Assembly: GCA_022842935.1 (NCBI GenBank)
Contig: JALHOP010000011.1
Coordinates: 26,206 to 90,205 of the forward strand
Direction: 5' to 3'
DNA length: 64,000 bases
Source of the DNA: Myxococcota bacterium
GTDB taxonomy: Bacteria > Myxococcota > XYA12-FULL-58-9 > JALHOP01
The notes beneath the pieces are model-generated. The model was not told where the DNA came from and searched no databases. It worked only from the letters and a program-made list of their open reading frames with translations. Position 1 is the stretch's first letter, and each line of letters starts with the position of its first letter. Of the stretch, positions 1-9,405 are shown piece after piece. The position numbers and the translations under genes are program-made.

Positions 1-158
1 CCGAACTCGACGGCCGCGCGCGCGTCTTCTTTCTTCTCGGCCTCGGTCGCCATGTTGGCGGCGGCGTCACCGGCATCCATCGCGGTGCGCTTGGCGTTGC
101 CGACGATCTCGACATAGCGGGCCTTGAGCTGCTCGATGAAAAAACGCTTTGGCGCCAT
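1..158 (-). CDS. GreA/GreB-like elongation factor family protein, N-terminal part
   Basis: This is the first 52 codons of a minus-strand gene that runs off the left edge. The protein starts MAPKRFFIEQLKARY and continues with an alternating Ala/Glu/Lys stretch (NMATEAEKKEDARAAVEFG). That pattern resembles the N-terminal coiled coil of GreA/GreB-related proteins, where an acidic E-x-K-x-D-x-R-A-x-E segment follows two short helices. The Gre family acts on stalled RNA polymerase, but only the coiled coil is visible here and the C-terminal FKBP-like domain is outside the window. The ATG at 158 is the only reasonable start, and no Shine-Dalgarno sequence precedes it. An unrelated helical protein is possible. 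Confidence 0.45.
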   Translation of the reverse strand, partial: MAPKRFFIEQLKARYVEIVGNAKRTAMDAGDAAANMATEAEKKEDARAAVEF

Positions 159-303
159 GATGGGCGCAGGTTAGCGCGGGCCGTCGACGAACGAAAAAAA
201 CTGGCGTCGCGTGAACCGATGCGTTGTCGACCGCGTAGCCTGCGGGCCGTGCGTCGCAGCGTCAGATTGCGCCGCACCCTGGCGCCAGATAGTTTCTCGG
301 GCC

Positions 304-1674
304 ATGGCAAGCCTCGCGGCAGTGGGAAAGAAGTACAAGCTTGATATCCCGCCTCAGGTTGCTGCGCTGTACGCAAAAAGAGACGGCGAGCGGGCAGGTG
401 AATTCACCTGGCGCTTGCACACTCTCGCCGAGATGATGAACCTCGACCTCGACGATGGCTGGCTCAACCACTCGGACGATGGCGCCTTCGTCAAGACGCT
501 CGGCGGAGTATTGCCACTCATCACCAACGACAGCTCAGACCTTCTCGTATTGCACGTGGGCGGGCCCCTTGATGGTTATCTGTCGCTCGTCGCGCATGAC
601 ACCTCTGACATTGACCTCGCCCATGCCAACCTCGACGCCTTCCTGGCGGACCGCAACTCCTTCGACACCATGGGTCCTCAAACGAAGCCCACCGCGGCGG
701 ATCTGAAAGCTGCGAGCGCCCTTCAAGCAAAAGCCGTCGAGCTGCGGCGGGGTGAGGTCTATGCAGAGCGAAACGCTCGGCTGCTTCGGCGAGAGGCGCA
801 AATCCAGGAGCCACAGTACTGGGCGGCGTCCGGCCTGCCACACCGATTGCTCGTCGTTGGCGAGCACCTCATCGCCAGTATCGTGGACGATCCGGTGGTC
901 GACGTCTTCGACAAGAGCGGTAAGCGTCAATCGGTTCAGTCAAAGAACTCCGGTACGCCGTATATCGTCGGCAGCGCTGACCAACCGGCGGCATACTACG
1001 CGGCCGAAGACACGGCGTGGCGGCTCACCACCGATGGCAAGCAATCGCGTTTGTTCACGCGAGAGGGGCTCGGTGAGATTGTCTCGAGCATCACGGGACA
1101 CTTGCTCACCTGCAGCACAGAAAGCAGCGACACGACGGAAGTGCGCATCTGGGACAGCGCCAGTGGTGAGCTCGTCCAGCGAGTCGATCTTGGCGTCGAG
1201 GGTCTGTATTTTTTCTTGGCCCTCGATCGAGCGAGTGTCGTTGTAGTCAGCGCGAGCGATGTGCGTCGTGTATTGGTTGCTGACGGGAAGAGCACCACCC
1301 TCGCTAGCCTTGACGACATCTGCATCGCGCGCATTTCAGCGACTCACGACCGCATATGTCTCATCAGCGAAACCGGGACGCTCCACGTAGTCGACCTGAA
1401 GAAGGGCAAGGTCCTTGGCAACAACCCCGAAGCACACGATGGAAGCCCCGCCGGCATGGCCATCCTGGACAACGGCTCTGTAGTCACCTGCTCGAGCATC
1501 GACAACTCGATTCGTGTTCATGACCCGCGAGCGAAAACCTTGTCGCGTCGTATCGCTGAGCGCCCCGCAGCGCTGTGCAGAGGGGAGAACAACCGCATCT
1601 ACGTGGGTTTCCCTTACCGCGGTGTCGCCCGCTACGACGTAGATTCATCAGGCGTCTTGAGCTCAGTCGTTTGA
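304..1674 (+). CDS. SUKH (SMI1/KNR4)-like domain protein with C-terminal beta-propeller
   Basis: A 456-residue protein if started at ATG 304; an in-frame GTG at 211 would add 31 residues that look non-coding. Residues 1-130 have the SUKH-superfamily pattern: a helix with a 'LDIPPQVAALY' segment, then hydrophobic strands ending in a conserved glycine (GYLSLVAHDT), then an 'LDAFLADR' helix. SUKH domains are often immunity proteins in contact-dependent toxin systems, though many have other roles. From about residue 190 onward there are repeated 35-45-residue units with WD40/propeller character (for example EVRIWDSASGELVQRVDL and SIRVHDPRA). No signal peptide is seen, so it is probably cytoplasmic. 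It is followed 26 nt later by a secreted protein and then a WG-repeat protein, so it may head an operon. The exact ligand is unknown. Confidence 0.55.
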   Translation: MASLAAVGKKYKLDIPPQVAALYAKRDGERAGEFTWRLHTLAEMMNLDLDDGWLNHSDDGAFVKTLGGVLPLITNDSSDLLVLHVGGPLDGYLSLVAHDTSDIDLAHANLDAFLADRNSFDTMGPQTKPTAADLKAASALQAKAVELRRGEVYAERNARLLRREAQIQEPQYWAASGLPHRLLVVGEHLIASIVDDPVVDVFDKSGKRQSVQSKNSGTPYIVGSADQPAAYYAAEDTAWRLTTDGKQSRLFTREGLGEIVSSITGHLLTCSTESSDTTEVRIWDSASGELVQRVDLGVEGLYFFLALDRASVVVVSASDVRRVLVADGKSTTLASLDDICIARISATHDRICLISETGTLHVVDLKKGKVLGNNPEAHDGSPAGMAILDNGSVVTCSSIDNSIRVHDPRAKTLSRRIAERPAALCRGENNRIYVGFPYRGVARYDVDSSGVLSSVV

Positions 1675-1700
1675 CCTCGTTCGTTTGGAATCGGATCGAC

Positions 1701-2993
1701 GTGCAGCGGCACTACCTGACAACGCGACACTTAGTTTTGTCTGCTATAACGGCTGTTGTCGTATGGCCAAGCATCGCCTCTGGCCACGAAAGCGATTGGC
1801 TCTATTTCCCCATGTACGAGCGCGACACCGCGCACGCAGTCGACCTCCGCGCTCTTCGGTTTCGACCCGATGGTCTGCTCTTCTCGGCAACCCGGTATCC
1901 GAGACATTCAGACGAGAACTGGAGCGAAGAGGCGACAGCGCGCGGTTGGTACAACTACGAGACAAAGCTCATCGATTGTCGCACTGGCTTTTTCGTGGCG
2001 CTCGATGAGCAACTGCTCGACCGAGAAGGCAGACCCATCGAACGACGCGAGATTCCGCTCGCGCAGCAGCGGCAACGTCTCATCGACGCGTTGGACCCTT
2101 ATAGGCAACGCCGTTGGCCCGACAACAGTGAGACGCTGCTTGCCTGCGCGGCTGCCTCGGACCCGACTTTACGTGTGCGCCGGGAACGCGCCGCGCGAGC
2201 TCCAATGCCGCTCATTTCGTACGAGCCCGCGACGCAACGCTACATGAGCGACTCTTGGGCCCTACTCGAGCGCGTGATGAAGCCGATCGATCTCGAGACG
2301 ATGAAGCGCGCGAAGATTCGCACGAGCACCGAGCTGTTCTCGCACATTCGCCGCCAAGCCGTCGCATGGCGAACGAGGTTCGACTCTACCTACGAGCCAG
2401 AAACGCTCTCGCAGACAGCGCTCGAACAGATCCAGGCGCGCGCCCTCGAGCTCGTTCACGGCCCTAAACCCCACGTGCGGGTGATCGAAAGCGACGTCAT
2501 CGAGTTGGCCTCGGAATGGACAACACTGTGGGGCGACGAGGACCGTCCGAAGGCCGCGGCCGCAGCGCGACTTCACGCGACGATCGCGCTCACCGACTGC
2601 TCCGTACAGGTCACCGTTCCGATTCAGCGCATCTGGCTCGACCTTCATGGTGCTGTGCTATTCGCGCGACCCATTGCGGTCGCGCAAGCGCGCGCCGATG
2701 TGCTCCGGCAGCTCGAGGGTCGCGAGGATGCGCCTTCGGTCTACACCGGGAGCGGGCCAAACGAGAGCGACTTCGTAAGCGAAGCGTGCCAGGTTCTTGC
2801 AGTGGCAAAGCGGCGCGCGAGCGCAGGAACCAACGACGCGAGCGATGCGAACGACAATCGACTCGCCTTTGGCCTCACCCGCGACGACATCAACACGGCG
2901 GACACCGCCGAGGCAGCGCTCCTGCGCGTGCGGACCCTCGCCCGTTCGTCTTCGCCCGAGACAAGCTCGTCCCCGCCGATGCCACCACGATGA
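1701..2993 (+). CDS. Secreted protein of unknown function
   Basis: The reading frame is open from upstream, but GTG 1701 gives a clean Sec signal peptide (basic N-terminus, hydrophobic LVLSAITAVVVWPSIASG, cleavage before HESDW), so it is preferred over TTG 1671. The mature part begins with a segment (DWLYFPMYERDTAHAVDL, later RYPRHSDENW and NYETKLIDCRTGFFV) that resembles small bacterial surface-adhesin-like modules in which a single protein reports on amino-acid-rich strands. The rest (about 300 residues) is charged, helical and not recognised. Its TGA overlaps the ATG of the next gene (ATGA), so the two are translationally coupled. It is predicted to be periplasmic or extracellular. No enzymatic motif was found. 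Confidence 0.6.
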   Translation: MQRHYLTTRHLVLSAITAVVVWPSIASGHESDWLYFPMYERDTAHAVDLRALRFRPDGLLFSATRYPRHSDENWSEEATARGWYNYETKLIDCRTGFFVALDEQLLDREGRPIERREIPLAQQRQRLIDALDPYRQRRWPDNSETLLACAAASDPTLRVRRERAARAPMPLISYEPATQRYMSDSWALLERVMKPIDLETMKRAKIRTSTELFSHIRRQAVAWRTRFDSTYEPETLSQTALEQIQARALELVHGPKPHVRVIESDVIELASEWTTLWGDEDRPKAAAAARLHATIALTDCSVQVTVPIQRIWLDLHGAVLFARPIAVAQARADVLRQLEGREDAPSVYTGSGPNESDFVSEACQVLAVAKRRASAGTNDASDANDNRLAFGLTRDDINTADTAEAALLRVRTLARSSSPETSSSPPMPPR

Positions 2994-5545
2994 TCACAAC
3001 GCAACGCGAACGACACGGCCGCGCCCTTCGATGCGCCATATTCGCCTGCCTCGGGTTACTTCCGCTCGTGCCCTTGGACGCCAGTGCGCAAGAGCCTTGC
3101 ACGCTCCCGGCATCCTCCGGCTCTGCACTCGAATCGCTATGCCCAATGGCGAACGGGCTTGCTCGGCTGCGCATTGATGGACTGTGGGGCGCGGTAGACC
3201 GCGACGGGCGCCTCGTCATCGCGCCGCAGTTCGATGAGCTCGATGAATTCTCCGAAGGTCTCGCCGCGGCCAAGCTCGATGGTCGCTGGGGCGCGGTAGA
3301 CGTTCAGGGTACGTGGGTCATCCCCCCGCGATTCGACGAGCTGCTGCGCTTCTCCTCCGGGCTTGCGGGCGCACTCCACGACGGCGCTTGGGGCTATGTC
3401 GACCGTAACGCCCGGTGGGTGATCGCGCCGCAGTTCGCGAGCGCCGGCGATTTTGTCAACGGAACCGCTGTCGTAAGCCTTGGTTTCAGGCGCGACAGGT
3501 TGATCGACGCAACCGGCGTAACCATCAAGAACTTTGACTCCAACGTCTCCGTCAGGACCTTTGCCGACGCGCAGGGACGCTACACTGCGAGTATTTCGCA
3601 TCCTAACGTCCTTCGTCACCGCGATGGCCGCACCCAGGCTCTCCCAGAGTCCGCTATGGCAGCCTCAGGTGGTCCTGGTCTCGTTTTTGCCACCGCTCAA
3701 GCGGACGATGGCGTTCGCTATGGAACCATTGCGTATTCAGGCGAATGGGTGACACCCGCCAAGTTTCGTTCGCTACAGCGGTTCGTTCTGGGTCATGCGG
3801 TCGCCGAGCTCCCCGACGCACCCGTTGGTGCGAGCCTTGTCCTCGTGGATCGTGCGGGGCATCAGAGAAGTGATGCGGCCTACGCGTCCATCGAACGACA
3901 CGCGGGCGGTTGGCTATTGGCCAAACGTGCCGACACGAGCGTCGACGTGCTCGCGATCGATGGCAAGCCACTTGCGCGCCTCTCCTGTGGACAATACGCC
4001 GAGCTGACCGACTGGCGCTCCACCGCGTGGAGTGTGCTGGTGGGATGCGGCAAGACGGTTCTCATTCACGCTGGGCGCCAAGCTTTCGAGCAGGAGCTCG
4101 TTGCAACAGAAGCTCACATGACAGGAGCGCACGTCTTGTTGCTGGCCGAGGAGCAAGACGGGAAGGCGAGAGACTTCGTTCTGATTGACAGTCGAGGGCG
4201 ACGCATTCTCGGAACGTCCGACCTCAAATTCACGAGCCCTTACGATTCGATACAGCTCTTCCAGCCTGAGCCGCGATCGCGCGAGCCCATGCCGATGCCG
4301 GTCGCGCTCATCATCCGGCAATTCAAGACCATCGAATTGCTTCGCTGGGACTACAGCATCGCATCGCATGACAGCTGGCAATATGAACTCGCAATAGCGA
4401 GGGCGGGTGAAGGCCCGGTGCCAATGAAGACAGCCCAAGGCTGGGGTGCGGTCGATGCGCGCGGTGAGTGGGTTGTCGCACCACGCTATCGCGAGCTCGG
4501 CGCTTTCCGTGACGGTATCGCCTTCGCGACTTCTGAATCGGGCGATGATGTCGTCGTGACAACCGCTGGCAAAGAAGTGCGACTGCCGCAGGAAGGCCGT
4601 GGCTATGTACGCGACAGCGGACTTGTCTGGGGGACAAGTGACGAAGGTTCGATTCTTCGCATTGACCCGGCTGCCAAGGACGTTAGCCGCGTGGCTCTGC
4701 CCGAAGGAGCTCAGGTCGAGAGATTTCGCAACGGACTCGCGCCGGCTGCTATCGCGTCGAAGTGGGGACTCTTGAACGCGGAAGGCCGCTGGGTTGTGGC
4801 GCCAATGTACGACTGGATCGAGGCCGTCTCTGCGACCTACGACGGCCCTCACGTCGGCTGGAAGACGCGTGGCGCCGCGGACACGTCGACAGCGCGGGCA
4901 AGCGTCTATGGGTGGGTCGACAACCAAGGCGTTGAGCGGGTCCCACCACAATACGACGATATCCGCTTCGACGGCGCCGCTGACGCGCTGATCGTCACGA
5001 AGGGCAGCTCGAATGGTCTCTTGAGCCTCGACGGGCGTGTGATTTTCGAGCCGATCTACGACACCATCAGCAACTTCGGCGACGGTTGGTTCGCGACACA
5101 CCGCGCGGATGAAGAGCGACTCATGGATTCGCGCGGCGAGTGGCTCATCGTGCCCGACGAGCGACGTGCCGACACGCCTTTCGACGCTGGGGAGACCATT
5201 CGCGTCAACGACGACGAGGTGAATCTCTATAACGGACGGGCCGCTGTGCGGCGCGAAGGGCGCCCAACGTCAGCAGAAGGGAGCGCGCGGCCCGCCCGCT
5301 ACGGCTACCTGGACCGGTCGGGTAAGGTCGCGATCCCTTACGTCTACGACGCTGCCGCGGACTTCTCGGAGGAGCGCGCAGCTGTCGTCTGGCGCGGCAA
5401 CCTTGCTCTCATCGACACGCGCGGCACCCTGCTTCTGCATAGCGCGTGGTTGTGCGGTCGTCGCCCGGTGCTGCTCAACGGCAAAGCCCAGGTCATTTGG
5501 CCCCCCGACGCCGTGCAAACGCGCAGCTGCTCGCGCGATCGCTGA
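2990..5545 (+). CDS. Secreted WG-repeat protein
   Basis: The protein has 851 residues and starts at the ATG inside the ATGA overlap with the preceding gene. The N-terminus is a signal peptide (basic RERHGRALR, then CAIFACLGLLPLVPLDASAQ, cleavage near AQ|EP). The body is built of WG repeats of the type W/Y-G-x-V-D-x-x-G-x-x-V-I-x-P-x-F/Y-D. At least seven copies are visible: three consecutive ones at about residues 60-150, one near 480, and three to four between 590 and 800. WG repeats are probably beta-rich binding modules and have no known catalysis. Cys residues near the N- and C-termini may form disulfides outside the cytoplasm. With the two genes upstream it looks like one envelope-directed transcription unit. 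The ligand cannot be told from sequence. Confidence 0.85.
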   Translation: MITTQRERHGRALRCAIFACLGLLPLVPLDASAQEPCTLPASSGSALESLCPMANGLARLRIDGLWGAVDRDGRLVIAPQFDELDEFSEGLAAAKLDGRWGAVDVQGTWVIPPRFDELLRFSSGLAGALHDGAWGYVDRNARWVIAPQFASAGDFVNGTAVVSLGFRRDRLIDATGVTIKNFDSNVSVRTFADAQGRYTASISHPNVLRHRDGRTQALPESAMAASGGPGLVFATAQADDGVRYGTIAYSGEWVTPAKFRSLQRFVLGHAVAELPDAPVGASLVLVDRAGHQRSDAAYASIERHAGGWLLAKRADTSVDVLAIDGKPLARLSCGQYAELTDWRSTAWSVLVGCGKTVLIHAGRQAFEQELVATEAHMTGAHVLLLAEEQDGKARDFVLIDSRGRRILGTSDLKFTSPYDSIQLFQPEPRSREPMPMPVALIIRQFKTIELLRWDYSIASHDSWQYELAIARAGEGPVPMKTAQGWGAVDARGEWVVAPRYRELGAFRDGIAFATSESGDDVVVTTAGKEVRLPQEGRGYVRDSGLVWGTSDEGSILRIDPAAKDVSRVALPEGAQVERFRNGLAPAAIASKWGLLNAEGRWVVAPMYDWIEAVSATYDGPHVGWKTRGAADTSTARASVYGWVDNQGVERVPPQYDDIRFDGAADALIVTKGSSNGLLSLDGRVIFEPIYDTISNFGDGWFATHRADEERLMDSRGEWLIVPDERRADTPFDAGETIRVNDDEVNLYNGRAAVRREGRPTSAEGSARPARYGYLDRSGKVAIPYVYDAAADFSEERAAVVWRGNLALIDTRGTLLLHSAWLCGRRPVLLNGKAQVIWPPDAVQTRSCSRDR

Positions 5546-5554
5546 TCGACACAA

Positions 5555-5582
5555 CAAAAAAGAGCGCGCCCCGAGGAGCACT
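5555..5582 (-). terminator. Intrinsic terminator of the Hsp70/racemase operon
   Basis: On the minus strand the stop codon of the racemase gene runs into a GAGTGC...GCGCTC stem (one G-T pair, about 10-nt loop) followed directly by TTTTTT. This is the classical hairpin plus U-tract layout, and it lies in the 36-nt gap between the convergent WG-repeat gene and this operon. Confidence 0.7.
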
Positions 5583-6703
5583 CAGGTGACGACACCCCGC
5601 CGAAGCAGATCATCGGCATCACGCCCGAGCTCGCCCAGGATGGCGCGCGTGTCCTGGCCGACCGCGGGGGGCCGAGCGTTCGCGGTCGCAGGCGTCTTGG
5701 TGAGCTTGGGCGCGGGCGCTGGCTGAGAAACGCCATCGACCTCGATGAAGGTCTTGCGCGCCGCGTTGTGGGGGTAACGCGGTGCTTCGGTCATGGAGAG
5801 CACGGGGAAAACACAGGCGTCGGTATCCGTGAAAACGGTCTCCCACTCGGCGCGTGTCTTGGTGACGAAGATGTTTTCGAGCTCCCGGCGCTGCGCGGGC
5901 CAGGCGTCGGGGTCGAGCATGTTGGTCGCGGCGGACAGACCGAGGCGCTCGAGGAACAAGGCGCGAAACTGCGGTTCGATGGGTCCCACCGCGACGTGTT
6001 TGCCGTCTTTGGTGGGATAGACGTTGTAGAACGGAGCGCCGCCGTCGAGAAGATTGCTCGCGCGCGTGTCGTTCCAGAGTCCTGCCGCGCGCATCGCCAT
6101 GACCGCAGTCATGAGCAAGGCCGAGCCGTCGATCATGGCGGCATCGACGACCTGCCCGACGCCAGTGCGCTGTGCGTGGAAGGCGGCGGCCAGAACGCCG
6201 AAGGCGAGCATCATACCGCCGCCGCCGAAGTCGCCAACTAGGTTTGCGGGAATCGCGGGGCGCTCGGGCGTGCCCAGCATGCCGAGCACACCCGACAAGG
6301 CGATGTAGTTGATATCGTGACCCGCGCGCTCAGCGAGGGGACCGTCCTGACCAAAGCCGGTGACCCGTCCGTAGACCAGACGCGGGTTCACGCCGAGACA
6401 AACATCGGGGCCGAGCCCGAGTCGCTCCATCACGCCCGGTCGGTGGCCCTCGATGAGAATGTCCGCTTTGGCGACGAGCTCCAAGGCGATGGCGACGCCT
6501 TCCGGATTCTTCAGGTCGATGGCGATGGAGCGCTTGCCGCGGTTCAAGGCGTCGCGACCGAGCTCGGTCGTGAGCCCTCGATTGGCGGCGGGGCGTTCAA
6601 TACGCACCACCTCGGCGCCGAAGTCCGCAAGCATCATCCCGCAAAAGGGCGCTGGACCGATCGCGGCCAGCTCGAGAACCTTGAGCCCGCCAAGCGCGCT
6701 CAC
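5582..6703 (-). CDS. Alpha-methylacyl-CoA racemase / family III CoA-transferase-type enzyme
   Basis: A 373-residue protein with the full family III CoA-transferase fold pattern: LKVLELAAIGPAPFCGMMLADFGAEVVRIERP at the N-terminus, then LNRGKRSIAIDLK and GHRPGVMERLGLGP. It carries the racemase-type pair: His in 'AGHDINYIALSG' and Asp in 'NLVGDFGGGG', which in characterised alpha-methylacyl-CoA racemases are the acid/base residues that epimerise 2-methylacyl-CoA esters. This favours racemase over formyl- or succinyl-CoA transferase. GTG 6703 is chosen because it lies in a GTGA overlap with the upstream Hsp70 gene; the longer open frame lacks homology-like sequence. It is last in the operon, before a terminator. 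The link to the chaperone genes is only by operon position; its metabolic substrate is not evident. Confidence 0.85.
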   Translation of the reverse strand: MSALGGLKVLELAAIGPAPFCGMMLADFGAEVVRIERPAANRGLTTELGRDALNRGKRSIAIDLKNPEGVAIALELVAKADILIEGHRPGVMERLGLGPDVCLGVNPRLVYGRVTGFGQDGPLAERAGHDINYIALSGVLGMLGTPERPAIPANLVGDFGGGGMMLAFGVLAAAFHAQRTGVGQVVDAAMIDGSALLMTAVMAMRAAGLWNDTRASNLLDGGAPFYNVYPTKDGKHVAVGPIEPQFRALFLERLGLSAATNMLDPDAWPAQRRELENIFVTKTRAEWETVFTDTDACVFPVLSMTEAPRYPHNAARKTFIEVDGVSQPAPAPKLTKTPATANARPPAVGQDTRAILGELGRDADDLLRRGVVT

Positions 6704-9405
6704 GATGCGAGCCTCAAGCCGGCGGGCAACGAGTCGCCGAGAATGCGAGCCGCGTCGGTGGCCGAGGTGGCGAGCGAGCGCGTCAGCATGTCGTGCCAAG
6801 AGGTGGGCGCCTTCACCGTGCGCAAGCGCTCTGCGACGCGCTCGCGCAGCGCAGCGTCGACATCGGTGCTCGCTTGCGGAGATCGCCGGGCCAAGAGCAC
6901 GGCGGCGAAGCTCGCGCCTTCGGCCTTTGCCCAGTCGAGGCTCAAGAGGTGCTCGAGCCAGGCGCTCGCGACTTCGACGCGGACGACGAGCGCTGGATCG
7001 TAGCCACTCGCAGGCACACGGTTACCAAAACGACCGAGGGTCAGCCACGAAGTTGGCTTTGCGAGAAACCAGCTCCCAGCTTGTTCCTTCGAAGCGCCGG
7101 GAAGGCGCTCGAGGGCGGCGGCGAGCTGCATCATCTCGACCGCCCCGTGCAGGCGTGGTCCCTTGGTTGGAGGCTCGGGCCCGAGCCACGGCGCGATCTC
7201 GGCGAAAAGCGCGCGTTGTTCGCTCGTGCCCAAGCCCTGGGCGATGCGGCGCAAGGTGATCCACCATTCGGAGAAGTTGCCCTTCGAGGGATGCTTGAGA
7301 CCCTCGCCGCGAAGTCCCCACATCGCGGCGACCCGAGCGCCATCGCCGTCAGCGCCGAGACCCGGGCGCAGGCACCAACCGACCAGACGCAGCCAAGCGA
7401 GCTCGTGCGCCTCGCTACGTCCGCGATTGCCGACACGTTCTAGTGCGATATCCGCAAGCGCGCGGCAGGTCGCCCCAGTCCACTCGCCGCGAGGGCCCAG
7501 CAGATCGTCGAGGTCGTTGCGTAGGTTCTTGGCGTCGTCGAGTTTCGTTTCCGGATCGGGCTTGGCGAAGACGCGCTCCACCAGACGTCGCGCGTCGGAG
7601 AACCGCGCGGGGAGCTTCTCCGTCGTGCCCTTGGACGGCGTGGGCGGGGCAACCGCGACTGGTGCCTCGAGCGCGAGCGCGAGCTGCCAGCGCTGCGGAG
7701 GCAATTGCACGGTTGCGAGGAACATACCGAGCGCGCCAGTGTCACTGAGACTCGAGGTCACACGCACGGCGACCCCTCCGGAGGACGACAGCGTAAGCGA
7801 ACCACCGCGCGCGCGCAGCACCGCCTCGAGCTGGGGCAAGATTTCGAGATTCGCGACGTCGCTCACCAGATCACCAGGTGAATCGTTTCTGTCCGTCGCA
7901 GCGTACAGAGGAAAGCCAACACGTCGGTCGAGGGCAAGCTCGAAGACACGACCGCTCAGGTCGACGCTCGTGCCCTCGTCCATGCCACGCGGGGTGATGC
8001 ACAAGGCTTGTCGTCTACCGTGCGCGTCATCAACGCCTATGTAATAGGCCCGGGCCGCGCCACCGGTGATGACGGTACCGACCCCGCGCCGCGCGAGAGC
8101 GAAGCGCGCAGCGCCACGCGCAACCGCCGTGTCGAGGGACGTATGCGCGAGGAAGCGCACCGGTTCGGGGTACCAAGCGTTGACGACCTCGGCAAAGCGC
8201 ACGACCAACGCGCGGCCGTTGAACACACCACCGTTGAGCAGAACAGCGTCCGGTCGGGTGCCGCCGTGTTTCTTCAAGAACGTCGCGACATGGCGCGGGA
8301 TGGCTGGGTCCGTCACATACGGTAGACCGAGCGTCGTGAGGCCTACGCGCCCACCACTGGTTGCAACGTCATCCAGCTTGGTGTGCGGCATGAATCCGTC
8401 CACGAGAATGCGCAACGCGTCGTCGCGGCGGATGCCGATGCTACGACTGCCGCCGATGAGACGCGAGCCGCGCGCTTGCAGGGTGACCACCACCTCGTCG
8501 GGCGGAGCGTCACCAAGCAGGCGCTCTTTGGCGTCGCGGCAGGCTTGCACGAGGGCAGACCACTCACTGGGGTCGAGGTTCTTGTTGCCCCCGTCTTTTT
8601 CGAGTGCGTGATGTGCGAGAGCGGCGTCCATATTGTCGCCGCCCAACATCAGGTGACCGCCGACGGCGATGCGCTCGAGGCGTGGCTTGCCGTGGGAGGT
8701 CGCGTCCGGTGGCAAGACACGCACCAGCGTGAGGTCGGTCGTACCGCCGCCGACATCGACGACGAGGATGAGCTTCGCGCCCGCCAACGTAGCGGCCAAC
8801 TGCGCGTCGTTTTCACCGATGAAGTCGTAGAGGGCGGCTTGTGGCTCCTCGATCAAACGAATCTCGCCGAGACCCGCGAGCTTGGCGGCCTCGGCGGTGA
8901 GCTCGCGAGCGCTTTCGTCGAACGACGCTGGGACGGTGACCACGACGTCTTGCGCGTCGAGCGGCGCCTCGGGATGCTCGGCGTTCCACGCGGCCTTGAG
9001 GTGCGTAAGGTAGTCGACCTGCGCATCGAACGGCGACAAGTGCGGGGCCTCGTCGGGCGCACCCCATGGGAGAATCGCCGACTTGCGATTGACTCCGCCG
9101 TAGCAGATCCAACTCTTGGCGGAAGCAATGAGACGTGGCGGCACCTTGGCGCCGAGCCTGCGCGCAAGCTCACCGGCGATGCGTGGCGGCGTCCCCCACG
9201 GCAGAGCGCGGTCGTGCTCGGCAAGCTCGCCGTCCGCTGGAAGGTACGTGAACGAAGGCAAGAGCGGACGCGCCGCCACTTCGCCGGGAGCCACGAGCTG
9301 GGGAACGCCCACCACCTTCACCTGCGGCCGGTCGAGCCGGCTCGCCGCGACCACGCAATGGGTGGTGCCGAGATCGATACCGACGGCGTAAGTGGGTGCG
9401 CTCAT
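6700..9405 (-). CDS. Hsp70-family protein, long form (DUF3731-type)
   Basis: A 901-residue protein. The N-terminal 560 residues are an Hsp70-like ATPase: phosphate 1 motif GIDLGTTHCVV, LIEEPQAALYDF, phosphate 2 motif VVDVGGGTTDLTLV, MLGGDNMDAALAHHAL, and a connect/adenosine-type 'DAVLLNGGVFNG'. The beta-sandwich substrate domain of DnaK is replaced by about 300 mostly helical residues, including WWITLRRIAQGLGTSEQRALFAEI and SSLD-like leucine-rich helices, as in the DUF3731 Hsp70 subfamily. The start ATG 9405 overlaps the stop of the second Hsp70 (ATGA), and the stop overlaps the racemase start (GTGA). This pairing of a short and a long Hsp70 with a DUF2760 gene is a recurrent bacterial gene set of poorly known function. 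It is probably a cytoplasmic chaperone or regulatory ATPase. Confidence 0.85.
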   Translation of the reverse strand: MSAPTYAVGIDLGTTHCVVAASRLDRPQVKVVGVPQLVAPGEVAARPLLPSFTYLPADGELAEHDRALPWGTPPRIAGELARRLGAKVPPRLIASAKSWICYGGVNRKSAILPWGAPDEAPHLSPFDAQVDYLTHLKAAWNAEHPEAPLDAQDVVVTVPASFDESARELTAEAAKLAGLGEIRLIEEPQAALYDFIGENDAQLAATLAGAKLILVVDVGGGTTDLTLVRVLPPDATSHGKPRLERIAVGGHLMLGGDNMDAALAHHALEKDGGNKNLDPSEWSALVQACRDAKERLLGDAPPDEVVVTLQARGSRLIGGSRSIGIRRDDALRILVDGFMPHTKLDDVATSGGRVGLTTLGLPYVTDPAIPRHVATFLKKHGGTRPDAVLLNGGVFNGRALVVRFAEVVNAWYPEPVRFLAHTSLDTAVARGAARFALARRGVGTVITGGAARAYYIGVDDAHGRRQALCITPRGMDEGTSVDLSGRVFELALDRRVGFPLYAATDRNDSPGDLVSDVANLEILPQLEAVLRARGGSLTLSSSGGVAVRVTSSLSDTGALGMFLATVQLPPQRWQLALALEAPVAVAPPTPSKGTTEKLPARFSDARRLVERVFAKPDPETKLDDAKNLRNDLDDLLGPRGEWTGATCRALADIALERVGNRGRSEAHELAWLRLVGWCLRPGLGADGDGARVAAMWGLRGEGLKHPSKGNFSEWWITLRRIAQGLGTSEQRALFAEIAPWLGPEPPTKGPRLHGAVEMMQLAAALERLPGASKEQAGSWFLAKPTSWLTLGRFGNRVPASGYDPALVVRVEVASAWLEHLLSLDWAKAEGASFAAVLLARRSPQASTDVDAALRERVAERLRTVKAPTSWHDMLTRSLATSATDAARILGDSLPAGLRLAS

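Noticed and set aside
2516..2989. N-terminal extension of the WG-repeat gene
   Set aside because: The open frame upstream overlaps the secreted-protein gene; the ATGA overlap and signal peptide place the true start at 2990.
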